43,526 nucleotides of DNA, taken from positions 1 through 43,526 of the forward strand of contig NZ_BCZS01000033.1 in NCBI RefSeq assembly GCF_001598855.1, in the 5' to 3' direction. Made by a program: the position numbers and the translations under genes. This DNA comes from Pluralibacter gergoviae ATCC 33028 = NBRC 105706. Its GTDB lineage: Bacteria > Pseudomonadota > Gammaproteobacteria > Enterobacterales > Enterobacteriaceae. Under the pieces are notes generated by a model. It ran no database searches. It was not told where the DNA came from and worked only from the letters and a program-made list of their open reading frames with translations. This document shows positions 28,578-37,917 of the stretch, piece by piece. The stretch's first letter is position 1, and the number at the start of each line of letters is the position of its first letter.

Positions 28578-29828
28578 ATGTCGCTGGCAAAAGCATCCAT
28601 CTGGACGGCGGCCAGCACGCTGGTCAAAATTGGCGCCGGGCTGCTGGTCGTCAAGCTGCTGGCGGTCTCCTACGGGCCGTCCGGCATCGGCCAGGCGGGC
28701 AACTTCCGCCAGCTGGTAACGGTGCTCGGCGTGCTCGCGGGGGCCGGGATCTTCAACGGCGTCACCAAATACGTGGCCCAGTATCGCGACGAACCGCAGC
28801 AGCTGCGCGGCGTGGTTGGCACCGCCTCGGCGATGGTGCTCGGCTTCTCAACGTTGCTGGCGATAGCGTTCGTGCTGGCGGCGGCGCCCATCAGCCGGGC
28901 GCTGTTCGGTCACGATCACTATCAGGGGCTGGTGCGCCTCGTGGCGCTGGTGCAGCTGGGGATCGCCTGGGCGAACCTGCTGCTGGCCCTGCTGAAGGGC
29001 TTTCGCGACGCCGCCGGCAACGCGCTGGCGCTGATTGCCGGCAGCCTGATCGGCGTGCTGGCCTATCTGCTGTGCTGGAAAGTGGGCGGCTATCAGGGCG
29101 CGCTGCTCGGCCTGGCGCTGGTGCCGGCGCTGGCGGTGGTTCCGGCGGCGGTAATGCTGGCCCGGCGCAGGGCGATTCCTTTTGCTTATCTTCGCCCGCG
29201 CTGGGACGCGGTGCTGGCAGGGCGGCTCGGCAAGTTCACCCTGATGGCGCTCATTACCTCGGTCACGCTGCCGGTGGCTTACGTGATGATGCGAAACCTG
29301 CTGGCGGCCCACTACAGCTGGGACGAAGTGGGGATCTGGCAGGGGGTCAGCAGCATCTCCGACGCCTACCTGCAGTTTATTACCGCTTCCTTCAGCGTCT
29401 ATCTGCTGCCGACCCTGTCGCGGCTGACCGCCAAAAGCGATATTACCCGCGAAATCGGCAAAGCGTTAAAATTCGTCCTGCCGGCGGTGGCCGCCGCCAG
29501 CCTGACGGTCTGGCTGCTGCGCGATTTCGCTATCTGGCTGCTGTTTTCAGCGAAGTTTACCGCCATGCGAGACCTGTTTGCCTGGCAGCTGGTGGGCGAT
29601 GTGCTGAAGGTGGGCGCCTACGTTTACGGCTATCTGGTGATCGCCAGGGCGTCGCTGCGCCTGTATGTTCTGGCCGAAATAAGCCAGTTCGCGCTGCTGA
29701 CCGCCTTTTCACACTGGCTGATCCCGAGCCACGGCGCCGCCGGGGCCGCCCAGGCCTACATGGCGACCTATATTGTCTATTTCGCGCTCTGTAGCAGCGT
29801 ATTTCTTATCTGGCGTAAACGGGCATGA
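28578..29828 (+). CDS. wzxE: ECA lipid III flippase WzxE
   Basis: A 416-residue MATE/MOP-type flippase with about 12 hydrophobic segments, the same length as E. coli WzxE. It moves the undecaprenyl-linked ECA trisaccharide (lipid III) across the inner membrane. Conserved stretches include [19 protein letters not shown] at the N terminus and [18 protein letters not shown] in the middle. It starts 1 base after wecE and overlaps wecF by 4 bases. Confidence 0.95.
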   Translation: MSLAKASIWTAASTLVKIGAGLLVVKLLAVSYGPSGIGQAGNFRQLVTVLGVLAGAGIFNGVTKYVAQYRDEPQQLRGVVGTASAMVLGFSTLLAIAFVLAAAPISRALFGHDHYQGLVRLVALVQLGIAWANLLLALLKGFRDAAGNALALIAGSLIGVLAYLLCWKVGGYQGALLGLALVPALAVVPAAVMLARRRAIPFAYLRPRWDAVLAGRLGKFTLMALITSVTLPVAYVMMRNLLAAHYSWDEVGIWQGVSSISDAYLQFITASFSVYLLPTLSRLTAKSDITREIGKALKFVLPAVAAASLTVWLLRDFAIWLLFSAKFTAMRDLFAWQLVGDVLKVGAYVYGYLVIARASLRLYVLAEISQFALLTAFSHWLIPSHGAAGAAQAYMATYIVYFALCSSVFLIWRKRA

Positions 29829-30904
29829 CCGCACTGATACACGTACTGGGATCGGATATCCCGCACCACAACCAGACCGTGCTGCGCTTCTTCAATGAGG
29901 CGCTGGCGGCGGGGAGCGCGCACGCGCGTACTTTCATGGTGGTCGGCGACGCGGAGACGCTGGCGCCGCTGGCGCCGGCCCTGTCGCTGCAGTTTTTTAG
30001 CAGCAAGAAAGCGCTGGCGGACGCGGTGATTGCAAAGGCAAAAGCGGATCGCGGCCAGCGCTTCTTCTTCCACGGCCAGTTCAACACCGGGCTGTGGCTG
30101 GCGCTGCTCTCAGGCGGCATTAAGCCCGCGCAGTTTAACTGGCACATCTGGGGCGCAGATCTGTATGAGATCTCCCGCGGGCTGAAGTTTCGCCTGTTTT
30201 ATCCGCTGCGGCGGATGGCGCAGGGGCGCGTCGGCTGCGTTTTCGCCACCCGGGGCGATCTGAGCTATTTCTCGGCCCGCCATCCCGGCCCGCGCGCGGA
30301 GCTGCTCTACTTCCCGACGCGGATGGATCCGGCGCTCAACACCATGCGCCGCGCGCCGCGCGAGGCGGGGCCGCTGACTATTCTGGTGGGCAACTCCGGC
30401 GACCGCAGCAACGAGCACATCGCCGCCCTGCGGGCCATCCATCAGCAGTTTGGCGATAGCGTCAACGTGGTGGTGCCGATGGGCTATCCGGATAATAACG
30501 ACGCCTATATCAACGAGGTCAGCGCGGCGGGCGCCGCGCTGTTCAGCGCCCAGCGCCTGCAGGTCCTGCGCGACAGGCTGGCCTTCGACGACTATCTGGC
30601 CCTGCTGCGGCGCTGCGATTTAGGCTATTTCCTGTTTCCGCGCCAGCAGGGGATCGGTACGCTGTGTCTGCTCATCCAGGCGGGTGTTCCCTGCGTCCTC
30701 AACCGCGAGAACCCGTTCTGGCAGGATATGGCCGAGCAGCACATACCGGTGCTGTTCAGCGGCGATCCGCTTGATGAACAGACGGTCCGGGAGGCGCAGC
30801 GCCAGCTGGCGGAAGTGGACAAAACCCGCATCGCCTTTTTCCGGCCAAACTATCTGCAGCCCTGGCACCGGGCGCTGCGCATCGCCGCAGGGGAGGCACA
30901 ATGA
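29825..30904 (+). CDS. wecF: TDP-Fuc4NAc:lipid II Fuc4NAc transferase
   Basis: A 359-residue peripheral glycosyltransferase of family GT56 (also rffT), the same length as in E. coli. It adds Fuc4NAc to lipid II, completing the ECA repeat lipid III. Distinctive segments are [40 protein letters not shown] and [14 protein letters not shown]. It overlaps wzxE and wzyE by 4 bases (ATGA in both cases), so these three inner-membrane steps are translationally coupled. Confidence 0.95.
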   Translation: MTALIHVLGSDIPHHNQTVLRFFNEALAAGSAHARTFMVVGDAETLAPLAPALSLQFFSSKKALADAVIAKAKADRGQRFFFHGQFNTGLWLALLSGGIKPAQFNWHIWGADLYEISRGLKFRLFYPLRRMAQGRVGCVFATRGDLSYFSARHPGPRAELLYFPTRMDPALNTMRRAPREAGPLTILVGNSGDRSNEHIAALRAIHQQFGDSVNVVVPMGYPDNNDAYINEVSAAGAALFSAQRLQVLRDRLAFDDYLALLRRCDLGYFLFPRQQGIGTLCLLIQAGVPCVLNRENPFWQDMAEQHIPVLFSGDPLDEQTVREAQRQLAEVDKTRIAFFRPNYLQPWHRALRIAAGEAQ

Positions 30905-32247
30905 GCCTGATGCAGTTTACCGGCCTGTTTGCGGTCTGGCTTTTCGCCTCGCTGTTTATCGCCACCCTGACCTGGTTCGAATTTCGCCGGGTGCGCTTTA
31001 ACTTCAACGTCTTCTTTTCGCTGCTGTTCCTGCTGACCTTCTTCTTCGGCTTTCCGCTGTCGATGACGCTGGTGTTCCGCTTCAACGTCGGCATTGCACC
31101 GCCGGAAATACTGCTGCAGGCTCAGCTGTTCGCCGCCTGCTTTTACGCCGTCTATTACGTGACCTATAAAACCCGGCTGCGCCGTCCCGGCGCATCGGGC
31201 GCGCGCAGGCCGCTGTTTACCATTAATCGCGTTGAGGCTCACCTGACCTGGTGTATCCTGGCGCTGGTGGCGCTGCTGTGCGTCGGCATCTTTTTTATGC
31301 ACAACGGATTCCTGCTGTTCAAGCTGCACTCCTACAGCCAGATCTTCTCAAGCCAGGTCTCCGGCGTGGCGCTCAAGCGCTTCTTCTACTTCTTTATCCC
31401 GGCGATGCTGGTGGTCTACTTCCTGCGCCAGGACAGCAAGGCGTGGATCTTCTTCCTGGTCAGCACCGTGGCCTTTGGCCTGCTGACCTACGTCATCGTC
31501 GGCGGCACCCGGGCCAATATCATCATCGCCTTCGCCATTTTTCTGTTTATCGGCATTATCCGCGGCTGGATCTCGCTGTGGATGCTGGCGGCGGCGGGCG
31601 TGCTGGGTATCGTCGGGATGTTCTGGCTGGCGCTCAAGCGCTACGGCATGAACGTCAGCGGCGATGAGGCGTTTTACACCTTCCTCTATCTCACCCGCGA
31701 TACCTTCTCGCCGTGGGAAAACCTTGCCCTGCTGCTGCAGAACTATGACAAGATTGATTTCCAGGGGCTGGCGCCGATCGTCCGCGACTTCTACGTCTTT
31801 ATTCCGGGCTGGCTGTGGCACGATCGGCCGTCGATGGTGCTCAATACCGCCAACTACTTTACCTGGGAGGTCCTCAACAACCACTCGGGGCTGGCGATTT
31901 CGCCAACGCTTATCGGTTCGCTGGTGGTGATGGGCGGCCTGTGGTTTATCCCGCTCGGCGCGGTGGCGGTAGGCCTTATCATTAAGTGGTTTGACTGGCT
32001 TTATCTGCAGGGCCTGCAGGAGACGAACCGCTATAAAGCGGCGATTCTGCACAGCTTCTGCTTTGGTGCGATTTTTAACATGATCGTCCTGGCGCGCGAA
32101 GGACTCGACTCTTTTGTGTCGCGGGTGGTCTTTTTTATGGCGATTTTCGGGCTCTGCCTGCTGCTCGCCAAATTGCTTTACTGGCTGCTTGATGCGGCCG
32201 GGCTTATTCATCAGCGCCCGGACGCGCTGCGGCAACCTCTGGTCTGA
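30901..32247 (+). CDS. wzyE: ECA polymerase WzyE
   Basis: A 448-residue membrane protein with about 11 hydrophobic segments, two residues shorter than my memory of E. coli WzyE. It polymerises flipped ECA repeats at the periplasmic face. Conserved stretches are [58 protein letters not shown] and [17 protein letters not shown]. The start overlaps wecF by 4 bases. wecG follows after 11 bases. Confidence 0.95.
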   Translation: MSLMQFTGLFAVWLFASLFIATLTWFEFRRVRFNFNVFFSLLFLLTFFFGFPLSMTLVFRFNVGIAPPEILLQAQLFAACFYAVYYVTYKTRLRRPGASGARRPLFTINRVEAHLTWCILALVALLCVGIFFMHNGFLLFKLHSYSQIFSSQVSGVALKRFFYFFIPAMLVVYFLRQDSKAWIFFLVSTVAFGLLTYVIVGGTRANIIIAFAIFLFIGIIRGWISLWMLAAAGVLGIVGMFWLALKRYGMNVSGDEAFYTFLYLTRDTFSPWENLALLLQNYDKIDFQGLAPIVRDFYVFIPGWLWHDRPSMVLNTANYFTWEVLNNHSGLAISPTLIGSLVVMGGLWFIPLGAVAVGLIIKWFDWLYLQGLQETNRYKAAILHSFCFGAIFNMIVLAREGLDSFVSRVVFFMAIFGLCLLLAKLLYWLLDAAGLIHQRPDALRQPLV

Positions 32248-32258
32248 CGGGAACAAAC

Positions 32259-32999
32259 ATGACAGAACCAACCGCTGCCCCGCTGTACAGCATACGCGGG
32301 CTGCAGCTTATTGGCTGGCGGGATATGCAGCATGCGCTGGATTATCTTTTCGCTGGCGGTGAAATAAGGCAGGGTACGCTGGTGGCAATCAATGCCGAAA
32401 AGGTGCTGACCTCTGAAGATAATCCCGAGGTCCGGGCCTTAATCAGCGACGCCGAGTTTAAATACGCCGACGGCATCAGCGTCGTGCGTTCTATTCGCAA
32501 AAAGTACCCGCAGGCCAACGTCTCCAGAGTGGCCGGCGCGGATCTGTGGGAGGCGCTGATGGCGCGCGCCGGCGAGGAGGGCACGCCGGTGTTTCTGATC
32601 GGCGGTAAAGCCGAGGTCATGGCGAAAACCGTGAAGCAGCTGCGCGCGCGCTGGAACGTGAATATCGTCGGCAGCCAGGACGGCTATTTTGCGCCGCAGG
32701 CGCGCGAGGCGCTGTTCGAACAGGTCCGGCAGAGCGGGGCGAAAATCGTGACCGTGGCGATGGGCTCGCCGAAGCAGGAGATACTGATGCGCGACTGCCG
32801 CCGGGTGCACCCCGACGCGCTGTATATGGGCGTCGGCGGCACCTACGACGTCTTTACCGGCCACGTAAAGCGCGCGCCGCGGGTGTGGCAAAATCTCGGG
32901 CTGGAGTGGCTGTACCGCCTGCTGTCGCAGCCGAGCCGGATTTCCCGACAGCTGCGCCTGCTGCGCTATCTTCGCTGGCACTACACGGCGAAACTCTGA
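32259..32999 (+). CDS. wecG: UDP-ManNAcA transferase WecG
   Basis: A 246-residue glycosyltransferase of the WecG/TagA/CpsF family (GT26, also rffM). It adds ManNAcA to lipid I to make lipid II of [38 protein letters not shown] and [16 protein letters not shown] are family motifs, and the C-terminal amphipathic [19 protein letters not shown] likely contacts the membrane. It is the last ECA gene. A perfect 11-bp hairpin follows 9 bases after its stop. Confidence 0.95.
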   Translation: MTEPTAAPLYSIRGLQLIGWRDMQHALDYLFAGGEIRQGTLVAINAEKVLTSEDNPEVRALISDAEFKYADGISVVRSIRKKYPQANVSRVAGADLWEALMARAGEEGTPVFLIGGKAEVMAKTVKQLRARWNVNIVGSQDGYFAPQAREALFEQVRQSGAKIVTVAMGSPKQEILMRDCRRVHPDALYMGVGGTYDVFTGHVKRAPRVWQNLGLEWLYRLLSQPSRISRQLRLLRYLRWHYTAKL

Positions 33000-33008
33000 T
33001 CTTCCCGG

Positions 33009-33035
33009 CATATTGCGCAGCAAATGCGCAATATG
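33009..33035 (+). repeat. Perfect hairpin after the ECA operon
   Basis: Stem CATATTGCGCA (33009-33019) / TGCGCAATATG (33025-33035) around GCAAA, 11 bp with no mismatch, just after wecG. No T run follows (ATCGCGGAATTAAT). It could be the 3' stabilising hairpin of the ECA mRNA, or a boundary ahead of Rho-dependent termination. Confidence 0.75.
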
Positions 33036-33194
33036 ATCGCGGAATTAATACATCATTTGCCATTTATCAAAAATTGATAAACCATTCGCATCCTTAATAA
33101 CCTGCCTGTCTTAAAAACAGGCGGTGATGGGTATTCCATTATGTTCATAACAATAACCGGCCCTGACCGGAACGTTGCAAACACATGAGGTTCT
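33036..33194. promoter_or_regulatory. wecG-yifK intergenic region with two more inverted repeats
   Basis: This AT-rich region precedes yifK and must hold its promoter. TTTATCA (33063-33069) / TGATAAA (33075-33081) is a 7-bp inverted repeat with an AAAAT centre, and looks like an operator or a hairpin. GCCTGT (33104-33109) / ACAGGC pairs around CTTAAAA at 33110-33116. In E. coli the sRNA GcvB represses yifK, but I could not place a pairing site here. Confidence 0.45.
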
Positions 33195-34580
33195 ATGGCT
33201 GAAAAACAACCGGCGCTTCAGCGAGGTCTGGAAGCGCGACACATTGAGCTTATCGCTCTCGGCGGCACTATTGGCGTTGGCCTGTTTATGGGATCGGCGA
33301 GCACGCTGAAGTGGGCGGGGCCGTCGGTACTGCTGGCCTACATCATTGCCGGGCTGTTCGTCTTCTTCATCATGCGATCGATGGGCGAAATGCTCTTCCT
33401 GGAACCGGTGACTGGTTCATTTGCAGTCTACGCGCACCGCTACATGAGTCCCTTCTTTGGCTATCTGACGGCCTGGTCCTACTGGTTTATGTGGATGGCC
33501 GTCGGTATCTCTGAGATAACCGCCATTGGCGTCTACGTTCAGTTCTGGTTCCCGGAAATGGTGCAGTGGGTGCCGGCGCTGATTGCCGTCGGGCTGGTGG
33601 CGCTGGCGAACCTGGCGGCGGTGCGCCTGTACGGCGAGCTGGAGTTCTGGTTTGCGATGATCAAGGTCACCACCATCATTGTGATGATCGTGATCGGCCT
33701 CGGGGTGATTTTCTTCGGCTTTGGCAACGGCGGGCACGCTATCGGCTTCGATAACCTCACCGCGCACGGCGGCTTCTTTGCCGGCGGCTGGAAGGGCTTT
33801 CTGACGGCACTGTGCATCGTGGTGGCGTCCTATCAGGGCGTTGAGCTTATCGGCATTACCGCCGGTGAGGCGAAAAATCCGCAGGTCACGCTGCGCAGCG
33901 CGGTAGGCAAGGTGCTGTGGCGGATCCTGATTTTTTACGTCGGCGCTATTTTCGTTATCGTCACCATCTTCCCGTGGAATGAGATAGGCAGCAACGGCAG
34001 CCCCTTCGTGCTGACCTTTGCCAAAATCGGCATCACCGCCGCGGCCGGTATCATCAACTTTGTGGTGCTGACCGCCGCCCTCTCCGGCTGCAACAGCGGA
34101 ATGTACAGCTGCGGACGTATGCTCTACGCGCTGGCGAAAAACCGCCAGCTGCCGCGGGCGATGGCGAAGGTTTCCCGCCACGGCGTGCCGGTGATGGGCG
34201 TGGCGGTCTCCATCGCTATTCTGCTGGTGGGCTCCTGCCTCAACTATATTATTCCCAATCCGCAGCGGGTGTTTGTCTACGTCTACAGCGCCAGCGTGCT
34301 GCCGGGCATGGTGCCGTGGTTCGTGATTTTGATTAGCCAGCTGCGCTTTCGCGAAACCCACAGGCAGGCGCTGGCCAGCCATCCGTTCCGTTCGGTGCTG
34401 TTTCCGTACGCCAACTGGCTGACGATGGCCTTTTTAGTCTGCGTTCTCATCGGCATGGGTATCAATGAGGATACGCGGATGTCGCTGTTTGTCGGCGTGA
34501 TTTTCCTGGCGGCCGTGACGCTGTTGTACAAGGTATTTGGCCTGAGCAAACGCGCTGAGCAGGCGGGTTCGCAGCAATAA
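33195..34580 (+). CDS. yifK: APC-family amino acid permease YifK (ThrP)
   Basis: A 461-residue amino acid/polyamine/cation transporter, the same length as E. coli YifK, with about 12 transmembrane segments. The APC signature is visible: [20 protein letters not shown] at TM1 and [19 protein letters not shown] near TM3. E. coli YifK/ThrP imports threonine and serine by proton symport, from the literature I remember; the specificity here is inferred. The ATG at 33195 has TGAGG upstream. The tRNA operon begins 102 bases after its stop. Confidence 0.93.
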   Translation: MAEKQPALQRGLEARHIELIALGGTIGVGLFMGSASTLKWAGPSVLLAYIIAGLFVFFIMRSMGEMLFLEPVTGSFAVYAHRYMSPFFGYLTAWSYWFMWMAVGISEITAIGVYVQFWFPEMVQWVPALIAVGLVALANLAAVRLYGELEFWFAMIKVTTIIVMIVIGLGVIFFGFGNGGHAIGFDNLTAHGGFFAGGWKGFLTALCIVVASYQGVELIGITAGEAKNPQVTLRSAVGKVLWRILIFYVGAIFVIVTIFPWNEIGSNGSPFVLTFAKIGITAAAGIINFVVLTAALSGCNSGMYSCGRMLYALAKNRQLPRAMAKVSRHGVPVMGVAVSIAILLVGSCLNYIIPNPQRVFVYVYSASVLPGMVPWFVILISQLRFRETHRQALASHPFRSVLFPYANWLTMAFLVCVLIGMGINEDTRMSLFVGVIFLAAVTLLYKVFGLSKRAEQAGSQQ

Positions 34581-34632
34581 GCGACAAAACGCGCAAAGCA
34601 TAACCAAACGCGCATATTCTTGAAAAAAGCAC

Positions 34633-34661
34633 TAGACAGCGGGGCGTGACGTCCGTATTAT
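34633..34661 (+). promoter_or_regulatory. Promoter of the Arg-His-Leu-Pro tRNA operon
   Basis: TAGACA (34633-34638) and TATTAT (34656-34661) are 17 bases apart. The discriminator right after is CCACCCCCGC, GC-rich as in stable RNA promoters that are inhibited by ppGpp. The first tRNA begins at 34683. Confidence 0.7.
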
Positions 34662-34682
34662 CCACCCCCGCAACGGCGCTAA

Positions 34683-34759
<77 letters not shown>

Positions 34760-34826
34760 TTTTACCCGGTGCTGGAGCTGCGGTGGCCTGTGAATTTGGC
34801 AGGGCCGCGTAAGTAAAGAATACAGT

Positions 34827-34903
34827 GGTGGCTATAGCTCAGTTGGTAGAGCCCTGGATTGTGATTCCAGTTGTCGTGGGTTCGAATCCCATTAGCCACC
34901 CCA
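34827..34903 (+). tRNA. hisR: tRNA-His (GTG)
   Basis: This 77-nt gene includes the extra G at position -1 (GGTGGCTA) and ends AGCCACCCCA. The anticodon loop TTGTGAT presents GTG. The -1 G is the identity element for histidyl-tRNA synthetase. Confidence 0.98.
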
Positions 34904-34924
34904 TTATTTAGAGTTTTGTGATAT

Positions 34925-35011
34925 GCGAAGGTGGCGGAATTGGTAGACGCGCTAGCTTCAGGTGTTAGTGTCCTTACGGACGTGGGGGTTCAAGTCCCCC
35001 CCCTCGCACCA
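34925..35011 (+). tRNA. leuT: tRNA-Leu (CAG)
   Basis: This 87-nt class II tRNA gene has a long variable arm (TGTCCTTACGGACG region), starts GCGAAGG and ends CTCGCACCA. The anticodon loop CTTCAGG presents CAG, which reads the most used Leu codon. Confidence 0.98.
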
Positions 35012-35054
35012 CAACTCTCAATGAATTGAACGAAAAATTCAAAAAGCAGTATAT

Positions 35055-35131
35055 CGGCGAGTAGCGCAGCTTGGTAGCGCAACTGGTTTGGGACCAGTGG
35101 GTCGGAGGTTCGAATCCTCTCTCGCCGACCA
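35055..35131 (+). tRNA. proM: tRNA-Pro (TGG)
   Basis: This 77-nt gene starts CGGCGAG and ends CTCGCCGACCA. The loop TTTGGGA between ACTGG and CCAGT presents TGG, which reads most Pro codons by wobble. It is the last gene of the operon and is followed by a terminator. Confidence 0.98.
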
Positions 35132-35139
35132 AATTTGAG

Positions 35140-35162
35140 CCCCGCTTTATGCGGGGTTTTTT
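35140..35162 (+). terminator. Rho-independent terminator of the tRNA operon
   Basis: CCCCGC (35140-35145), loop TTTAT, GCGGGG (35151-35156), then six T. It lies 8 bases after tRNA-Pro. Confidence 0.93.
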
Positions 35163-35201
35163 CTATTCTGATTCTGCCTGTTTCCCGTTAATATATCGTA
35201 T

Positions 35202-35295
35202 TGTCTCCGAACGACGACATCTCATGGATTCTTAAATCGCTTTAGCCGACGATTCTTATGTGTCGGAGTGGCGTAGCCTGTGCGATAATAACCCT
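35202..35295 (+). promoter_or_regulatory. glmZ promoter region: GlrR-type site, overlapping sigma54 and sigma70 promoters
   Basis: A perfect TGTC-N10-GACA inverted repeat (35202-35219) matches the GlrR (YfhA) binding consensus known at the glmY/glmZ promoters. It is centred about 85 bases before the GlmZ 5' end. A sigma54-type element has TGGC (35269-35272, GG at 35270-35271) and TGC (35281-35283, GC at 35282-35283), with exactly 10 bases between GG and GC. An extended sigma70 -10, TGC followed by GATAAT (35281-35289), shares the same GC. This gives a start at about 35295-35296. The two polymerases should use nearly the same start. Confidence 0.8.
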
Positions 35296-35498
35296 GTAGA
35301 TGCTCATTCCATCTCTTATGTTCGCGCAAGCCTCATAAACTCCGGAATGATGCAGAGCCATTTGCGGTGCTTATCGTCCACTGACAGATGTCGCTTCGGC
35401 CTCATCAGACACCATGGACATAACGTTGAGTGAAGCACCTTTTGTTGTCAAAACGACCTGTTTAACGCCTGCGCTGGCTTCAGCGCAGGCGTTTTTTT
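35296..35498 (+). ncRNA. glmZ: Small RNA GlmZ
   Basis: This is a 203-nt small RNA matching my memory of E. coli GlmZ (207 nt) across most of its length. The 5' part GTAGATGCTCATTCCATCTC, the middle TTATCGTCCACTGACAGATG, and CACCATGGACATAACGTTGA then GTGAAGCACC are conserved. It ends in a 13-bp stem terminator (35464-35476 with 35481-35493) and seven T. GlmZ pairs with the glmS leader with the help of Hfq and activates synthesis of glucosamine-6-phosphate synthase, and RapZ with RNase E destroys it when GlcN6P is plentiful. In E. coli aslB and aslA lie between proM and glmZ; here the gap is only 133 bases after the tRNA terminator. Confidence 0.93.
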
Positions 35499-35513
35499 AT
35501 GGATGGGCGAAAA

Positions 35514-35537
35514 GAAAAGGGCCGAACGGCCCTTTTT
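35514..35537 (-). terminator. Terminator of hemCDXY (and backup for glmZ)
   Basis: AAAGGGCCG (35516-35524) / CGGCCCTTT (35527-35535) with AA loop and A/T flanks on both sides. On the minus strand it follows the hemY stop by 1-2 bases. Because it has a T tract on both strands it can also stop transcripts that pass the glmZ terminator. Confidence 0.85.
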
Positions 35538-35538
35538 G

Positions 35539-36735
35539 TCAGGAAGGCGGGTTGTTTTTCAGCGTTAACAGCAGTCCGTCGCGGCGCATTGCGGCCGCCT
35601 CTTCCGGCTGTTTAAGCTTATCCAGCGCATCGGCAAGCCAGGCGTAGTCGAAGGCGTCGGGACGCTGCTTCAGCGCGGCGCGGAAGGCGACGGTGGCTTC
35701 GTGCCATTCGCCGTGCTTCATCAGCGACTGGCCCAGCGTGCTCCACAGCAGCGGGCGGTCGCCCACGCTCTTGAGCTGCTGGCGCAGCACCTTCTCCAGC
35801 TGTTCAGGATTGCTGGTTTTCAGCCGCGGGATGGGCAGCAGCAGGCGGTCGTCGTACTGGCGCTTGAGGCCGTCGATGATGATCTGCTGGGCGGTCTCAT
35901 GGTCGTTACACTCGATCAGATGGTCCGCCATTGCTACCTGCAGCGCTACCTGATGGCGGGTTTTACGGCTCTGGGCTTTCCACCACTCGCCGAGTCCTTC
36001 GCTGCCCTGGTCGGCGCGCGCCTGATCCATCAGGCCAATCCACGCCTGCTGCTCCAGCGCGCTGCGGTGGGCTTCATCGCCGACGTTGGCTTTCGCCATT
36101 GACGGCAGGATCTCCAGCAGTGAGGACCAGGCGCCGGTGCGGATATAGGCCTGCTCCGCCAGGCGCAGCACTTCCGGATGGCGGGGCGCTATCTCCAGCA
36201 GGCGGTCGACGCCGTGGCGGGCGGCGTGATCTTCATTGCGGGCCAGCTGCAGGCGCACGCGGGTGATCTCGACCGGGATCGGATCGTCGCCAGCGGCTTC
36301 GGCAGCGCGCTCCAGGTGCTGGTTGGCGCGGATTTCGTCTCCGCGCTGCTGGGCGGCCTCGGCGGCCAGCAGGTAGTTGACGACCGGCTGCTCGGCGTGG
36401 TCGGCATTCTTCGACAGCAGTTTCTCCACCTGCTGATGGTCGCCTTCCGCCAGTTTAAGCAGCGCCTGTTCGGTCTGCTTGCGGGCGCGGCGGCGCTTGC
36501 GGCCGGTGAACCAGCCCCGGGTGCGGGCGCCGGTGTGGAAGATGCGGCGCAGCAGCCACTCAATGGCGAACAGCACCAGCATCGCGAGGATCAGCATGAT
36601 CACCAGGTTGGTGACGCTGGTTTCAATATTGTAGTTGTCCGTCTGGATCAGGACGTAGCCCTGGTGGCCGGCCATCATTGGGCCAAACACAATCCCGGCG
36701 ATCAGCAGCGCAAAGAGCAGTAAGACTTTTAACAT
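35539..36735 (-). CDS. hemY: Heme operon protein HemY
   Basis: A 398-residue inner membrane protein, the same length as E. coli HemY. It has two N-terminal membrane helices (about residues 2-24 and 40-60) and a basic junction (RKRRRARKQTEQALLKL), then helical TPR-like repeats. It is not the protoporphyrinogen oxidase called HemY in Bacillus. The function in the heme pathway of enterobacteria is uncertain. It starts 3 bases after the hemX stop and is the last gene of the hemC operon. Confidence 0.93.
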   Translation of the reverse strand: MLKVLLLFALLIAGIVFGPMMAGHQGYVLIQTDNYNIETSVTNLVIMLILAMLVLFAIEWLLRRIFHTGARTRGWFTGRKRRRARKQTEQALLKLAEGDHQQVEKLLSKNADHAEQPVVNYLLAAEAAQQRGDEIRANQHLERAAEAAGDDPIPVEITRVRLQLARNEDHAARHGVDRLLEIAPRHPEVLRLAEQAYIRTGAWSSLLEILPSMAKANVGDEAHRSALEQQAWIGLMDQARADQGSEGLGEWWKAQSRKTRHQVALQVAMADHLIECNDHETAQQIIIDGLKRQYDDRLLLPIPRLKTSNPEQLEKVLRQQLKSVGDRPLLWSTLGQSLMKHGEWHEATVAFRAALKQRPDAFDYAWLADALDKLKQPEEAAAMRRDGLLLTLKNNPPS

Positions 36736-36738
36736 GGT

Positions 36739-37896
36739 TTATTCTCCCTGCGCGGCGGCTGCGGGGGCGCTGCTGGCCTGCGTCGCCGCTGCCGGCTGCG
36801 CCAGCAGATTACGTACCCGGGTCTGCATCAGCTTCTCCAGAACCGGCTGGCTCTGCAGCGAATCCGGCACGTCCATATTGATGTTCTGCTGGCTCAGCTT
36901 ATCCAGCGCATCCAGGAAGCCTTTGGTGGTCGCATCGTCAGTATCATAGTAGGCGCGAACCCAGGTGGAGACATTATCCAGCGCCTGCTTGTAGGTCTCT
37001 TCCTGATGGCGCGGCACGGCCTGGGCGGCGACCAGCAGACGCGAACGGATGTTCTCACGCAGATAGACGTCCTGGTTTGGCGCCAGCAGCGGCACCGCGG
37101 TCTCATCCCGGCGGCGGACAGTAATAAAGTTATCCATAAAGTTCTGCCAGCTCTTGCGCAGGTTGACCCGCCACTCGCTCAGGGAGCCGGAGAGTTCGGT
37201 GCCGTCACTGTCCATCGGCGAGTCGTCGTCGTTATTGTCCGCCAGGCGCAGATTGTCTATCTGGTTGGAGAGCTGATTGACGTTGAGAATAATGCCGTCA
37301 TAGTCCACCTGCGCGACGCCGGAGAGGGTGGTGATATCATTGGCAATCGCGCGGCGGGCGCCAATGAGGCTGGGATCGTTCATATCCGCAAGGCTGGCAT
37401 CAGCGCTTTTCAGCAGCGCGGCGGCGGTGGTCACGTCCTGATCGCTCCACAGCTTGCGCCCGGCGAGCTTAACCAGAAAATCGGCCTGCGCCAGCAGCCA
37501 GGTCTTGGCATCGCTGCCGGAGATGGTGGCGACTTTTTGCTGCAGCTCATCGAGCTGCTTTGCCTGCCCTGCCTGCAGCTGCTTTGCCGCCGCCAGCTGT
37601 TCAGACTGCTGTTTGATAACCGCTTCCAGCGCGGCCTTCTGCGACGCCTGCGCATTTTGCAGGGCCGTCACCTGATTCACCAGCGCTTCGTTGGTCGAGT
37701 TTTGCGACGCGTCCTGCTTCTTCATCAGGCCGTACATGCCCGCGCCGGCGGCAAGCGCGATAGCAATCGCAATGACGCTCAGCGTCAGGCTGGTCTTGTT
37801 GCCCTTCTGACTTTCAGCAGTGTGCGCCTGTGGAGCGGTGTCCACGGCATCCCTGGTCTCTTCAACCACGGCGGAGGTCTCTTTTTGTTCCGTCAT
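36739..37896 (-). CDS. hemX: HemX, putative uroporphyrinogen-III C-methyltransferase-like protein
   Basis: A 385-residue inner membrane protein, slightly shorter than E. coli HemX (393 from memory). The N terminus is acidic and polar, followed by one membrane helix at about residues 36-57 ([20 protein letters not shown]) and a long, largely coiled-coil periplasmic segment rich in Gln and Ala. Its annotated methyltransferase role in E. coli is not supported by the visible sequence, since no SAM-binding motif can be seen. Its true role is unclear. It lies between hemD (21 bases) and hemY (3 bases). Confidence 0.92.
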   Translation of the reverse strand: MTEQKETSAVVEETRDAVDTAPQAHTAESQKGNKTSLTLSVIAIAIALAAGAGMYGLMKKQDASQNSTNEALVNQVTALQNAQASQKAALEAVIKQQSEQLAAAKQLQAGQAKQLDELQQKVATISGSDAKTWLLAQADFLVKLAGRKLWSDQDVTTAAALLKSADASLADMNDPSLIGARRAIANDITTLSGVAQVDYDGIILNVNQLSNQIDNLRLADNNDDDSPMDSDGTELSGSLSEWRVNLRKSWQNFMDNFITVRRRDETAVPLLAPNQDVYLRENIRSRLLVAAQAVPRHQEETYKQALDNVSTWVRAYYDTDDATTKGFLDALDKLSQQNINMDVPDSLQSQPVLEKLMQTRVRNLLAQPAAATQASSAPAAAAQGE

Positions 37897-37917
37897 TATG
37901 GCTTCCAGTTTTGAGAG

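Noticed and set aside
36739-37896. HemX as an active SAM-dependent uroporphyrinogen methyltransferase
   Set aside because: The name appears in older annotation, but no SAM-binding motif is visible; the protein is a single-helix membrane protein with a coiled-coil segment.
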